Made by a program: the position numbers and the translations under genes
Source: Bifidobacterium pluvialisilvae
GTDB lineage: Bacteria > Actinomycetota > Actinomycetes > Actinomycetales > Bifidobacteriaceae
Assembly: GCF_019331695.1 (NCBI RefSeq)
Contig: NZ_JAHBBI010000009.1
Coordinates: 61,838-125,837 of the forward strand
Direction of reading: 5' to 3'
Length of the DNA stretch: 64,000 nucleotides
Shown: positions 34,016-42,118 of the stretch, in pieces
Position numbering within the stretch: position 1 is the stretch's first letter
Layout of the letters: every line of letters begins with the position of its first letter
Notes under the pieces: model-generated
Databases searched by the model: none
Told to the model about the DNA's origin: nothing
What the model saw: only the letters and a program-made list of their open reading frames with translations

Positions 34016-34072
34016 CGTAGTCAGCACAGGAAATCTCCCGATATATATATACCCCGCAAACACCCAGCACAT

Positions 34073-34123
34073 ATGGGAAAGGCCCCGATTCGTGCGAATG
34101 CAACGAATCGGGGCCTTTCCCAT
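34073..34123. terminator. Bidirectional terminator between the sugar permease and ppc
   Basis: A perfect 21-base stem, 34073-34093 with 34103-34123 (ATGGGAAAGGCCCCGATTCG arm), has a 9-base loop. It serves both convergent genes. Confidence 0.9.
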
Positions 34124-34160
34124 GCGCCAAGACGCACAAGGCAATGCGGGTAGCCGAAAA

Positions 34161-36926
34161 TCAGCCCGTGTTCTGCAGGCCGGCGGCGACACCGGACACG
34201 GTGCAGAGGATGAGATAGATGAAGTCGGCGGTCTGGGACTCGCTCAACTCGTTCTTCTCGTCGCGACGGCGGACCGAACGCAGCGCGCGCACCTGCGTGA
34301 CCGACAGGGCGTTCACGTACGGCGAGCGGATGCGGATGGCCTGGCCGAGCACGTGACGGTGCTGCAGCGGCCACTCGTCGCCCACGATCTTGAGCACCCA
34401 CTTGCGGGTGAGCTCCATCTCGTGCAGCACCTTGTCGCGCAGGTCGTCACGGTCGCCGAGCGCCAGATACAGCTTGGCGATGCGTTCGTCGGTCTTCGCG
34501 AGCGACATCTCGATGTTGTCGATGAAGGTGCTGAACAGCGGCCACTCCTCATACGCCTCGCGCATGGTCTTGAGGTCGCCGAACTGCTCGCAGGCGGAAC
34601 CGAGGCCATACCAGGCGGCGAGGTTGATTCGCGCCTGGGCCCAGGAGAACACCCACGGAATCGTACGCAGGTCGTCGAGCGACTTCGCGCCGAGGCCGCG
34701 CTTGGCCGGACGGGAGCCGATCGGCAGCAGACCGACCTCGGTGAGCGGCGTGACGATGGAGAACCACGGGGCGAAGTCCGGCGTGTTCAGCAGATCGAGG
34801 AATCGTGCGTGCGACGCGTCATCCAGCTGCTTGGTCATGTCGGCGTACTTCGCGGTCATCTCCGTGTTCGTCTTCTCGACGCTCGGGGCGGACTGCAGCA
34901 GCGTCGCCGAAGCCACGGACTCGATGTGGCGCACGGCCAGGATCGGGTTGCCGTAACGGGCGAAGATGACCTCGCCCTGCTCGGTGAGCTTGAAGCGGCA
35001 GTTCACGGAGCCACGCGGCTGGGCCAGCACGGCGCGGTTGGCGGGGCCACCGCCACGGCCGACGGCGCCGCCACGGCCGTGGAACAGCGTCAGGTCGATG
35101 TCGTTGGCCTCGGCCCAAGCGACCACGCGCGCCTCGGCCTCATGCAGGGCCAGCGTTGCGGTGGTCGGACCGGCGTCCTTCGACGAATCGGAGTAGCCGA
35201 GCATGACCTCCATCTTGCGGTTCGTGGCCTTCAGACGGGCCTGAACCTCCGGGATGCGCAGCATGCCGTCGAGCACGCCGACGCAGTTCTGCAGATCCTC
35301 AAGCTGCTCGAACAGCGGGATCACGTCGATGGTCGGCACATCCTCCGGGTGGGAGAACGCCAGACGGTTGAGCTCGTACACGTCCTTGATGTTCTGCGCG
35401 GACTTGGTGAACGAGATGATGTAGCGGCGGGCGGCCTTCAGACCGTTGCGGCGCTGGATGGAACCAAGCGCGCGGAACGTGTCGAGCACCTCGCGGGTCA
35501 TCGGCTGCAGTTCGCCGCGCTCGCCATGCAGGCCATGCTCGCGGATGTCGTCCAGGGCACGGGAATGCACGACGGAGTGCTGACGGAACTCCATCTCGAC
35601 CATGTGGAAGCCGAACGTCTCGGCCTGCCAGATCAGCGTCTGCATCGGACCGTAGGCGGCACGCGGCGCACCGGCGTCGGCCAGCGACTTCTGCACGGTC
35701 TTCAGATCGGCGATGTAGTCCTCGCAGGAGTGGTACATCAGATCATGGTCGCGCACGATGGTGGCGTGCAGACGGTCGGCGATCACCAGCATGACCGCGC
35801 GATGCGGCTCCTTGGTGGAGATCAGCTCGGCCTTCGCGGTCAGACGCTCGCTCATCTCGCGCTGATGGCTCCACAGGTCCAGCAGGCCGGTGCACGGCTT
35901 GGTGTCCTTGGATTCCAGCGTCAGATTGCGGCCGACCTCGCGGGTGGCCTCCTCCAGCTTGGCGATCACGTGATCGGAGAACTTGCGGGCCACCTGGCGG
36001 CTCACCTTCGCGGTCACGTTCGGGTTGCCGTCACGGTCGGAACCGATCCAGCTGCCCGGATGGAAGAACGCGGGGCACACCGGCGGGACCTTGCCCGCGT
36101 TGTCGCCCAGCACCCAGTCGTCGAAACGGCGGTACACCTTCGGCACGGTGTCGAACAGCGTGTTGTCGAAGATGTCGAGGATCGTATCGGCCTCCTCGAC
36201 CGGCGTCGGCTTCTTCAGCGCGATCGGCGACGTGCGGAACATCGCGTCGATCTCGTTGAGCATCTTGCGCTCGTTCTCCGCCAGATCGGAGCCGCCCAAC
36301 GCGGGGCGCTCCTCCAAAAGCTCTGCAATACGGCGGATCTTGCCCTCGACGGCCTTACGACGGGCCTCGGTCGGGTGGGCGGTGAACACCGGATGGAACT
36401 CCAGCTTGTCGAGCAGCTTCTGCGCCTGGGCCGGACCGACCTCGGAAATGATGCGCTTGTAGGCGCCGGTCATCTCGTTGATCGGATCGGTGGCGGCGTT
36501 CAGCGGGACTTCCTTCTCGCGCTTGCGCAGCACGGAAACGCGGTAGTTCTCCTCGCTCAGATTCGCCAGATGGAAATAGGTCGCGAACGCGCGCGCCAGC
36601 AGCGTCGCATCATCCACGGAAACCGAATCGATAAGCTTCACGGCCTTGTCGAAACCGGCCTGTTCCGGATCGGGATCCTCATATCCCAGTCCCTTGCCGC
36701 CGAACTCCTCGCTGGTCGCCTCATTGGCGTAATCCAGCAACGTGTCGAACTTCTCGAGCAGATGTTCGTCATACTCGTTCAACACCGTTCGCAGCAGACG
36801 CAGGAACAGATCCATGTTGCCGCGAAGATCGGCGGGAAGACCCTGCTCCTCAGGGCCTTTCGTGCCGGTTCCGGTGCTGATGATGCCCGAATCCGCGGCT
36901 TTGATCGTTTCGTCTGTTGATGTCAT
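34161..36926 (-). CDS. ppc: Phosphoenolpyruvate carboxylase
   Basis: This 921-residue protein matches bacterial PEP carboxylase in full length. It carboxylates PEP with bicarbonate to oxaloacetate, feeding succinate, aspartate and related synthesis. Catalytic motifs are present: VFTAHPTEARR (His) near residue 170, GYSDSSKDAG (Lys) near residue 580, and FHGRGGAVGRGGGPAN (glycine-rich loop) near residue 615. The extreme C-terminus is NTG, the conserved carboxyl end of the family. AAGGAGG is well spaced before the ATG. Bifidobacteria rely on this step because they have an incomplete citric acid cycle. It is a single gene. Confidence 0.97.
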   Translation of the reverse strand: MTSTDETIKAADSGIISTGTGTKGPEEQGLPADLRGNMDLFLRLLRTVLNEYDEHLLEKFDTLLDYANEATSEEFGGKGLGYEDPDPEQAGFDKAVKLIDSVSVDDATLLARAFATYFHLANLSEENYRVSVLRKREKEVPLNAATDPINEMTGAYKRIISEVGPAQAQKLLDKLEFHPVFTAHPTEARRKAVEGKIRRIAELLEERPALGGSDLAENERKMLNEIDAMFRTSPIALKKPTPVEEADTILDIFDNTLFDTVPKVYRRFDDWVLGDNAGKVPPVCPAFFHPGSWIGSDRDGNPNVTAKVSRQVARKFSDHVIAKLEEATREVGRNLTLESKDTKPCTGLLDLWSHQREMSERLTAKAELISTKEPHRAVMLVIADRLHATIVRDHDLMYHSCEDYIADLKTVQKSLADAGAPRAAYGPMQTLIWQAETFGFHMVEMEFRQHSVVHSRALDDIREHGLHGERGELQPMTREVLDTFRALGSIQRRNGLKAARRYIISFTKSAQNIKDVYELNRLAFSHPEDVPTIDVIPLFEQLEDLQNCVGVLDGMLRIPEVQARLKATNRKMEVMLGYSDSSKDAGPTTATLALHEAEARVVAWAEANDIDLTLFHGRGGAVGRGGGPANRAVLAQPRGSVNCRFKLTEQGEVIFARYGNPILAVRHIESVASATLLQSAPSVEKTNTEMTAKYADMTKQLDDASHARFLDLLNTPDFAPWFSIVTPLTEVGLLPIGSRPAKRGLGAKSLDDLRTIPWVFSWAQARINLAAWYGLGSACEQFGDLKTMREAYEEWPLFSTFIDNIEMSLAKTDERIAKLYLALGDRDDLRDKVLHEMELTRKWVLKIVGDEWPLQHRHVLGQAIRIRSPYVNALSVTQVRALRSVRRRDEKNELSESQTADFIYLILCTVSGVAAGLQNTG

Positions 36927-37271
36927 CCAGACCTCCTTAGCCTCGTCACCGGTTGTTCGTCTATCGGCTTTCTACGGCTCCTCCGTAGTTATGACGGCCG
37001 ACCGTTCCAAACCCAAAGCCGGTGAACAGACGCCCCTTCATTGTAGGGCCCGGTTCGGGTGTTTTATTTCCAACAGTTTTCGTACTTTCCCGATAATCCG
37101 CGCAATATCGCGAAAAAAATCGAAAGATATTGATATTCCATAACGTGGACACCGTGTGAAAGGTTATATGTGACGAAAAATCAGTCATTCCGCTGATTCG
37201 TGACCAAATATTGACATTCCTCGCAATTATTCCGTCGAAATCATTCTTCACCGCTGAGTAAATATAGGAGA
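36927..37271. other. A/T-rich divergent promoter region between ppc and the ThrE-like gene
   Basis: It holds the ppc ribosome site at its left edge, a TTGACA hexamer near 37213 and short imperfect inverted repeats around 37180 (AATCAG / CTGATT). I see no gene here. Confidence 0.5.
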
Positions 37272-39146
37272 GTGATTTTCGGGAAGAAGAACGCCACAGC
37301 ATCAGAACACGTCGCCGCCATTCCGGCAGGCGTCGAAAAGGTCACGAAATACCATACTCATTCCATCCCCCTCGACATGGAGGACATCGAGCGCGACCTC
37401 GACAAGCCGGTCATGGAAGCCGGCATCGCCGCCAAGACCAGCGTCATCGTACGCGTCGGCATGCTCGACCTCGGCGCCGGCACCGGAAGCTTCCGCGTAC
37501 GGCAGATGATGCACCGCATCGCCTACCCGGTCGGCGTGCACGTCCGTGCCGACGTCAACCTCACCGACATCGAAGCCTCCTGCACCGACGGCAAGAACCG
37601 CGTCACCGAAGTCATCGACCTGCCCACCACCGGCGTCAACACCGAACGCATCTGGCTCCTCGAACACTTCGCCGACTGGTTCAGCGTCAACCTCGGCCAC
37701 TCCGCCGTCTACCACAACCGCGGACTCGAGGTCTCCGACAAGCTCGTCGAAAACCTCGACGCCAAAGACGTCTCCCAGGTCTCCGCCAAAGCCGCCAAGG
37801 AACTGCGCCTCAGGAAGAAACTCGCCAAGGAGGGAACGGCCGACACCGTCTCCGATACGGCACCGGTCCCCGACGGCTCCCCCATGCAGACCACCACGGC
37901 CACCACCAAAGCGGAGCGGCTCCACGAACTCGACCGCCAACGCGACATCGACGCCGACGACCCCATCGTCAGGCAGATGCACGCCAGCGACCCCGCGAAA
38001 AACACCACCAACCATGACGGCACGGCCCCGACCTCCGCGCGCAAACCCCGCAAATCCCCCAAGGTCCGCAACCACCAGCCGCCCAAAGGCAAATACGCCC
38101 AGCACTTCGACCACGTCGGCAAACTCGCTCCCAACGCCTCCGACCCCAACTTCAAACCCATCACCGTCCGCGAAGCCCACAAGCGTCTCGACCTCATCGA
38201 ACACCGCAAACCGCTCTACACCCCCGCCTTCGCCGGACTCGCCTCCGCGCTCGCCTGCGCATCCTTCGTCTTCCTCCTCGGCGGCGGACTCTACGACATG
38301 GCCGGCGCATTCGTCGGCGCCGGCATCGGCCACTGGCTGCGGCGCAAACTCTTCGCCAAACACCTCAACCAGTTCTTCGTCACCTTCGTCGCCGTCTTCA
38401 TCGCTGCGCTCGCCTGCACCGGCACGCTGCGACTCATCGGCATCTACGACCCCATCGCCCTCGCCCACGACACCGCCTACATCGGCGCCATGCTCTTCGT
38501 CATCCCAGGCTTCCCATTGATCACCGGCGGCCTCGACATCGCCAAAATCGACTTCCCATCCGGCATCCAACGACTCGCCTACGCCCTGTCCATCATCCTC
38601 ATGGCCACCCTCGCAGGCTGGGCCGTCGCCCGCATCGTCATGCTCAACCCCCAAGGCTTCGAACCCCAAGGACTCAACGTCTGGGTCACCGGTCTCCTCC
38701 GATTCGTCTTCGCCTTCATCGGGGTCTGGGGCTTCTCCGTCATGTTCAACTCCCCCCAGCGCATGTGCCTTGTTGCCGCCATCATCGGCGCCATCACCGA
38801 CACCACACGCCTCGAATTCACCGACCTGCTCAACATGCCTCCCGAAGTCGCCACCTTCATCGGCGCCTTCCTCGCCGGACTCCTCGCCGCCGCATGGCGC
38901 ACCGCCGTCCGACGCGGCATCCTCCCCCCGCACCTCGGCTACCCGAGAATATGCCTCACCGTCCCCTCCATCGTCATCATGGTCCCCGGAATGTACATGT
39001 ACCGCGCCATGTTCTACCTCGGCCAGTTCAACACCCAAAGCGCCCTCGACTGGGCCTTCCGCGCCTTCATGGTCATCATCTGCCTGCCCATCGGGCTCGC
39101 GATGGCGCGCGTAGTGACTGACCGCTCCTGGCGCTACGACATCTAG
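37272..39146 (+). CDS. ThrE-type threonine/serine exporter family protein
   Basis: This 624-residue protein combines the DUF1212 and ThrE_2 halves in one chain, as in corynebacterial ThrE, with about ten membrane segments in the C-terminal part (from about residue 318). The N-terminal third is soluble (about 1-190). A Lys/Pro/Thr-rich linker (about 190-290) precedes the first helix. Conserved segments include FVIPGFPLITGGLDIA near 412 and IVIMVPGMYMYRAMFYL near 570. The family exports threonine and serine. The start is uncertain: GTG at 37272 has AGGAG only one base away, and an internal ATG at 37377 lacks a good site. The stop codon is the start of a structured repeat element. Confidence 0.87.
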   Translation: MIFGKKNATASEHVAAIPAGVEKVTKYHTHSIPLDMEDIERDLDKPVMEAGIAAKTSVIVRVGMLDLGAGTGSFRVRQMMHRIAYPVGVHVRADVNLTDIEASCTDGKNRVTEVIDLPTTGVNTERIWLLEHFADWFSVNLGHSAVYHNRGLEVSDKLVENLDAKDVSQVSAKAAKELRLRKKLAKEGTADTVSDTAPVPDGSPMQTTTATTKAERLHELDRQRDIDADDPIVRQMHASDPAKNTTNHDGTAPTSARKPRKSPKVRNHQPPKGKYAQHFDHVGKLAPNASDPNFKPITVREAHKRLDLIEHRKPLYTPAFAGLASALACASFVFLLGGGLYDMAGAFVGAGIGHWLRRKLFAKHLNQFFVTFVAVFIAALACTGTLRLIGIYDPIALAHDTAYIGAMLFVIPGFPLITGGLDIAKIDFPSGIQRLAYALSIILMATLAGWAVARIVMLNPQGFEPQGLNVWVTGLLRFVFAFIGVWGFSVMFNSPQRMCLVAAIIGAITDTTRLEFTDLLNMPPEVATFIGAFLAGLLAAAWRTAVRRGILPPHLGYPRICLTVPSIVIMVPGMYMYRAMFYLGQFNTQSALDWAFRAFMVIICLPIGLAMARVVTDRSWRYDI

Positions 39147-39251
39147 AACAGTCCCCTGATGGAGCGTCCTCTGCGTTACGGAAGACTCGACGTACCTTTG
39201 TACGCCTTCGTCTTCCGTGCCTTGAGGCCGCACACATCATGGGACTGTTCT
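39145..39251 (+). repeat. Structured 3'-end element, copy 1
   Basis: Nested helices: P1 39145-39161 / 39235-39251 (AGAACAGTCCCCTGATG arm), P2 CGTCCTC / GAGGCCG, P3 ACGGAAGAC (39178-39186) / GTCTTCCGT (39210-39218), and apical CGTAC-CTTT-GTACG (39191-39204). Internal loops TGCGTT/GCCTT and TCGA/CCTTC are shared with the other copies. P1 begins inside the TAG stop of the ThrE-like gene. Confidence 0.85.
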
Positions 39252-39253
39252 GC

Positions 39254-39358
39254 AAATCATCGGATAACGGAGTGTCATCCGCGTTGCAGAACATTCGACG
39301 TACCTTCGTGCGCCTTTATGTTCTGCGTCTTGATGCCACACGCGTTATCCGATGATTT
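39254..39358 (+). repeat. Structured 3'-end element, copy 2
   Basis: It is in tandem with copy 1 and in the same orientation. P1 is 39254-39268 / 39344-39358 (AAATCATCGGATAAC arm), P2 GTGTCATC / GATGCCAC, P3 GCAGAACAT (39286-39294) / ATGTTCTGC (39318-39326), and the apical hairpin CGTAC-CTTC-GTGCG keeps pairing through a T-G wobble. All helices differ in sequence from copy 1, while the loops are conserved. Confidence 0.85.
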
Positions 39359-39386
39359 TCGTGTGGAGGGTGATGCAGTGCCTTGG

Positions 39387-39439
39387 GCCCGCCCCCGCTG
39401 GCGGGGGCTGTCCGCCGCAGGCGGACTGGGGGTGGTCGG
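39387..39439. repeat. Two-hairpin intergenic repeat, copy b
   Basis: GCCCCCGCTGGCGGGGGC and GTCCGCCGCAGGCGGAC hairpins are followed by TGGGGGTGGT. It has the same layout as copies at 28731 and 48668, with base changes that keep the stems paired. Confidence 0.8.
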
Positions 39440-39510
39440 ACACCTCTCGGGGAGATGCGTCTGTCTAATCCGCGCTGCGCTTTTTCTGTCGCCCTGCTAT
39501 AACCCCCTAT

Positions 39511-39719
39511 CGCCCTGAGTGAAGCCTCTCCCTCTGTTGTCGTCCTGAGCGTCCCTCCCTGTTGTCATCCTGAGCGAGCGAAGCGAGTCGAAGGATCTCT
39601 GCGAACGTCAGGATCCTTCGACTGCGCCGCAAGCGGCTTCGCTCAGGATGACAGGGGCCTTGCTCAGGATGGCAGGGGCCTTGCTCAGGATGGCAGTGGC
39701 CGGCTTCGGCCAGGATGAC
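39511..39719. repeat. BIME-like inverted repeat, locus 3
   Basis: GTCATCCTGAGCGAGCGAAG ... GAAGGATCT pairs with AGGATCCTTCGACTGCG ... GCTCAGGATGACA. The right arm carries extra 22-base copies (GGGGCCTTGCTCAGGATGGC, twice). The left side has two degenerate units. No gene is seen in 39359-39759. Confidence 0.8.
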
Positions 39720-39759
39720 GGCAGGGGCGGAGCCGACCTCCCCGCTCACTATTCACCGG

Positions 39760-40773
39760 CTACTTTCCCAGCGCGATCTCGTCGATGCGGCGCAGCTCAT
39801 CCTCCGAAAAGTCGGTGTTCTTCAACGCGCCGATGTTGTCGATGATCTGCTGCGGCTTCGACGCGCCCACCAGCACCGTCGTCACCGCCGGATGATGCAG
39901 CAGCCACGCCACCGACATCTCCGCCAGCGTCTGCCCGCGGTCGGCCGCCAACTCGTTCAGCGCGCGAATCTGCCCGAGCTTCGCAGGGGTCAGCGCATCC
40001 TCATGCAGGAACCGTCCGTCCGCCTTCATACGGCTGTCTTCGGGCACGCCGTTCAGATACCGGTTCGTCAGCAGACCCTGCGCTAGCGGACTGAACGTGA
40101 TCACGCCCTTGCCGAGCTTCAGCGCCGAATCCAGCAGGCCGTTCTCGTCCGGCTTCCGGTCGAAGATGTTCAGACGGTTCTGATTGATGATGAACGGCAC
40201 GTGCAGTTCCTTCAGAATCGCCGCCGCCTTCTCCATCGTCGGCCCGTCATAGTTCGACAATCCCACATACAGCGCCTTACCGCTGCTCACCGCCTGCGCC
40301 AGCGCGCCCATCGTCTCCTCCAGCGGCGTCTCCGGGTCGGGACGGTGATGATAGAAGATGTCCACGTAGTCCAATCCCAGCCGTTCGAGGCTCTGATCGA
40401 GGCTCGCGAGCAGATACTTGCGGCTGCCATGATCGCCGTACGGGCCCTGCCACATCTCATAGCCGGCCTTCGTGCTGATGATGAGCTCGTCGCGGTGCGC
40501 GCGGAAATACTGGTGCAGCAGACGCCCGCAGTTCCGTTCCGCCGCACCCGGCTCCGGACCATAGTTGTTCGCCAGGTCGAAATGCGTGATGCCATGGTCG
40601 AACGCCGTGAACACCAGCTGCTTCATATGCTCGTAAGGCGTGATGTCGCCGAAGTTATGCCAGAAGCCCAGCGACAGCGCCGGCAGCTTCAGACCGGAAT
40701 TCCCGCAGCGGTTGTAGGTCATGTCGTCGTAGCGCGTGGGCGACGGGGTGTAGACGGTGGTCGGTTCGAACAT
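39760..40773 (-). CDS. Aldo/keto reductase (YghZ/Kv-beta-like)
   Basis: This 337-residue protein has the aldo/keto reductase barrel and resembles the YghZ (L-glyceraldehyde-3-phosphate reductase) group. It has GNSGLKLPALSLGFWHNFGD at the N-terminus, FDLANNYGPEPGAAE containing the catalytic Asp and Tyr near residue 65, and a LVGASKPQQIIDNI NADPH-binding stretch near residue 305. It reduces small aldehydes with NADPH in the cytoplasm. AAGGAGC precedes the ATG. It is divergent from a MerR regulator, and a 7-2-7 palindrome lies between them, so it is probably induced by electrophile or aldehyde stress. Confidence 0.92.
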   Translation of the reverse strand: MFEPTTVYTPSPTRYDDMTYNRCGNSGLKLPALSLGFWHNFGDITPYEHMKQLVFTAFDHGITHFDLANNYGPEPGAAERNCGRLLHQYFRAHRDELIISTKAGYEMWQGPYGDHGSRKYLLASLDQSLERLGLDYVDIFYHHRPDPETPLEETMGALAQAVSSGKALYVGLSNYDGPTMEKAAAILKELHVPFIINQNRLNIFDRKPDENGLLDSALKLGKGVITFSPLAQGLLTNRYLNGVPEDSRMKADGRFLHEDALTPAKLGQIRALNELAADRGQTLAEMSVAWLLHHPAVTTVLVGASKPQQIIDNIGALKNTDFSEDELRRIDEIALGK

Positions 40774-40830
40774 GATGCTCCTTCGTTGGTGTTCGTTGGC
40801 GGTTGCATGCCACTGCCCTTATCCTCACAC

Positions 40831-40846
40831 TTCAAGTAAACTTGAA
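40831..40846. promoter_or_regulatory. MerR-type operator between the aldo/keto reductase and merR genes
   Basis: TTCAAGTAAACTTGAA is a 7-2-7 inverted repeat 57 bases before the reductase start and 41 bases before the regulator start, as expected for a MerR-family site. Confidence 0.8.
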
Positions 40847-40887
40847 TGCAAATCGTGATGTTCGCTGAGAAAAGAGCCTGAGGAATC

Positions 40888-41376
40888 ATGACGATCACCG
40901 CAACGGTCAACGCCCCGACGACAACCGCCGACGGGCCCGACACAACAACCGACCCCACCTACTCCATCCGCGAGGTCGCGCGCATGTTCCATATGCAGAC
41001 GTCCGCGCTGCGATACTACGAGGATGCCGGACTGCTCACCAATGTCGGTCGCGACGCCAAGGGGCAGCGCGTCTACCGGCAATGCCATATCAACCGCATG
41101 CGCACGATCTGCTGCTTCAAGCATGCGGGCATGAGCATCGACGAGCTGCGTCGCTTCTTCGACTACGAAGACGATGAGCCCGGTCATATCGACGAGATCA
41201 TGACGTTGCTGGGCGAACGCCGCGACGCGCTCGCCGAACAGCGCAAGGCCCTCGACGAGGCGTACGCCCACATCCTGCGCAAGATGCACTACTATGGCGA
41301 CATCCAGAAGGCCGTGCGCGCCGGAGCCCCGTTGCCCGACTGGCGCGACTACCGCTGCAAGGATTTCGACAACTGA
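40888..41376 (+). CDS. MerR-family transcriptional regulator
   Basis: This 162-residue protein has a Thr/Asp-rich N-terminal lead (about 1-25), then the MerR winged helix (YSIREVARMFHMQTSALRYYEDAGLL, about 27-52) and a long dimerisation helix (about 95-130, DEIMTLLGERRDALAEQRKAL). Several Cys residues (in QCHINR, ICCF and YRC) could sense redox or electrophiles, which would fit control of the divergent aldo/keto reductase. The operator TTCAAGT-AA-ACTTGAA lies in between. No additional ligand-binding domain is present. Confidence 0.9.
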   Translation: MTITATVNAPTTTADGPDTTTDPTYSIREVARMFHMQTSALRYYEDAGLLTNVGRDAKGQRVYRQCHINRMRTICCFKHAGMSIDELRRFFDYEDDEPGHIDEIMTLLGERRDALAEQRKALDEAYAHILRKMHYYGDIQKAVRAGAPLPDWRDYRCKDFDN

Positions 41377-41425
41377 CGGATTCGCCATTTCGGTCGTCCG
41401 GTTCGTGGTTTTCATACCGAATATA

Positions 41426-41553
41426 CGAGTTGTGGGTGTTTACTTTGCGAGATAAGGTCTTTCGTGGAATAAGTTGAATCCAAAAACGTTGCAATTGCAG
41501 CGTTGCTACAGGCACTTGGATGAAGACCGCCAAAACCAAACACCCAAAACTCG
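41426..41553. repeat. Element with inverted termini, copy B
   Basis: Arms CGAGTTGTGGGTGTTT (41426-41441) and AAACACCCAAAACTCG (41538-41553) have one mismatch. The interior has its own GGTCTT / AAGACC stem and is unrelated to that of copy A at 26096-26203. Confidence 0.7.
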
Positions 41554-41636
41554 CATTTTCCTATTGGAAGGGCATAAGACGGAGGGTTTGCCATGCTGAG
41601 ATGGCCTCTCCGCTAGTCTTCGTAGTCGAAATCGTC

Positions 41637-41915
41637 TTTTGTGGGTCTACCTGTCCGGTTTTGTGGGTCTGGGCGGACAAATCGATGACTTTGTGGGTCT
41701 GCCTATTCGGTTTTGTGGGTCTACCTGTCCGGTTTTGTGGGTCTGGGCGGACAAATCGATGACTTTGTGGGTCTGGGACGTTCAATAATCGTGGGTCTAA
41801 CTCATCATAAAGAGGTTTGTGGGTCTAGAAGGTATACAGGGACGTCAAAAATCTTTTCCTCGCGAACGGATAGACCCACTTTCGTATTTCTGTGAACAAA
41901 CAGGCCCACAAACCC
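41637..41915. repeat. Cluster of TTGTGGGTCT motifs
   Basis: Direct copies end at about 41648, 41670, 41700, 41722, 41744, 41774, 41798 (CGTGGGTCT) and 41826, then inverted copies at 41872-41880 and 41903-41911. Spacings are 22, 30, 22, 22, 30, 24 and 28 bases. A 74-base unit is duplicated (41637 and 41711). The region 41377-42011 has no supported gene. Confidence 0.75.
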
Positions 41916-42011
41916 AATTGTCTGCTGCGGAGCACTCAGCTGTTGTCTGCTGCGGATTGCCCAGCTGCTGTGCCCCGTATGCGTTATAACCGACGCTATC
42001 CGCTACCGGAG

Positions 42012-42118
42012 TGAGTTTTTGGATGATGCGTGCGGTATCAAGGCGCGGAGAGCGAAGGCGTACAAAGGTACGTCGAGCTCTCCGCAACGTGGATAACGCT
42101 CCATCATCCAAAAACTCA
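42012..42118 (-). repeat. Structured 3'-end element, copy 3, overlapping the trpS stop
   Basis: Read on the minus strand, P1 is TGAGTTTTTGGATGATG (42118-42102) paired perfectly with 42028-42012, P2 GCGTTATC / GATACCGC, P3 GCGGAGAGC / GCTCTCCGC, and the apical CGTAC-CTTT-GTACG. The first three bases of P1 are the TGA stop of trpS. Confidence 0.85.

Noticed and set aside
34005..36920. Plus-strand frame of 971 codons opposite ppc
   Set aside because: PEP carboxylase on the minus strand has all its catalytic motifs; this is a codon-bias shadow rich in Arg, His and Gln.
37302..39233. Minus-strand frame of 643 codons opposite the ThrE-like gene
   Set aside because: The composition (Gly/Asp/Glu/Val) is typical of the complement of C-ending codons, and it runs through the structured repeat element.
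41637..41915. CRISPR array
   Set aside because: The repeated motif is only about 10 bases, spacings are too short and include a duplicated unit, and no cas genes are present.
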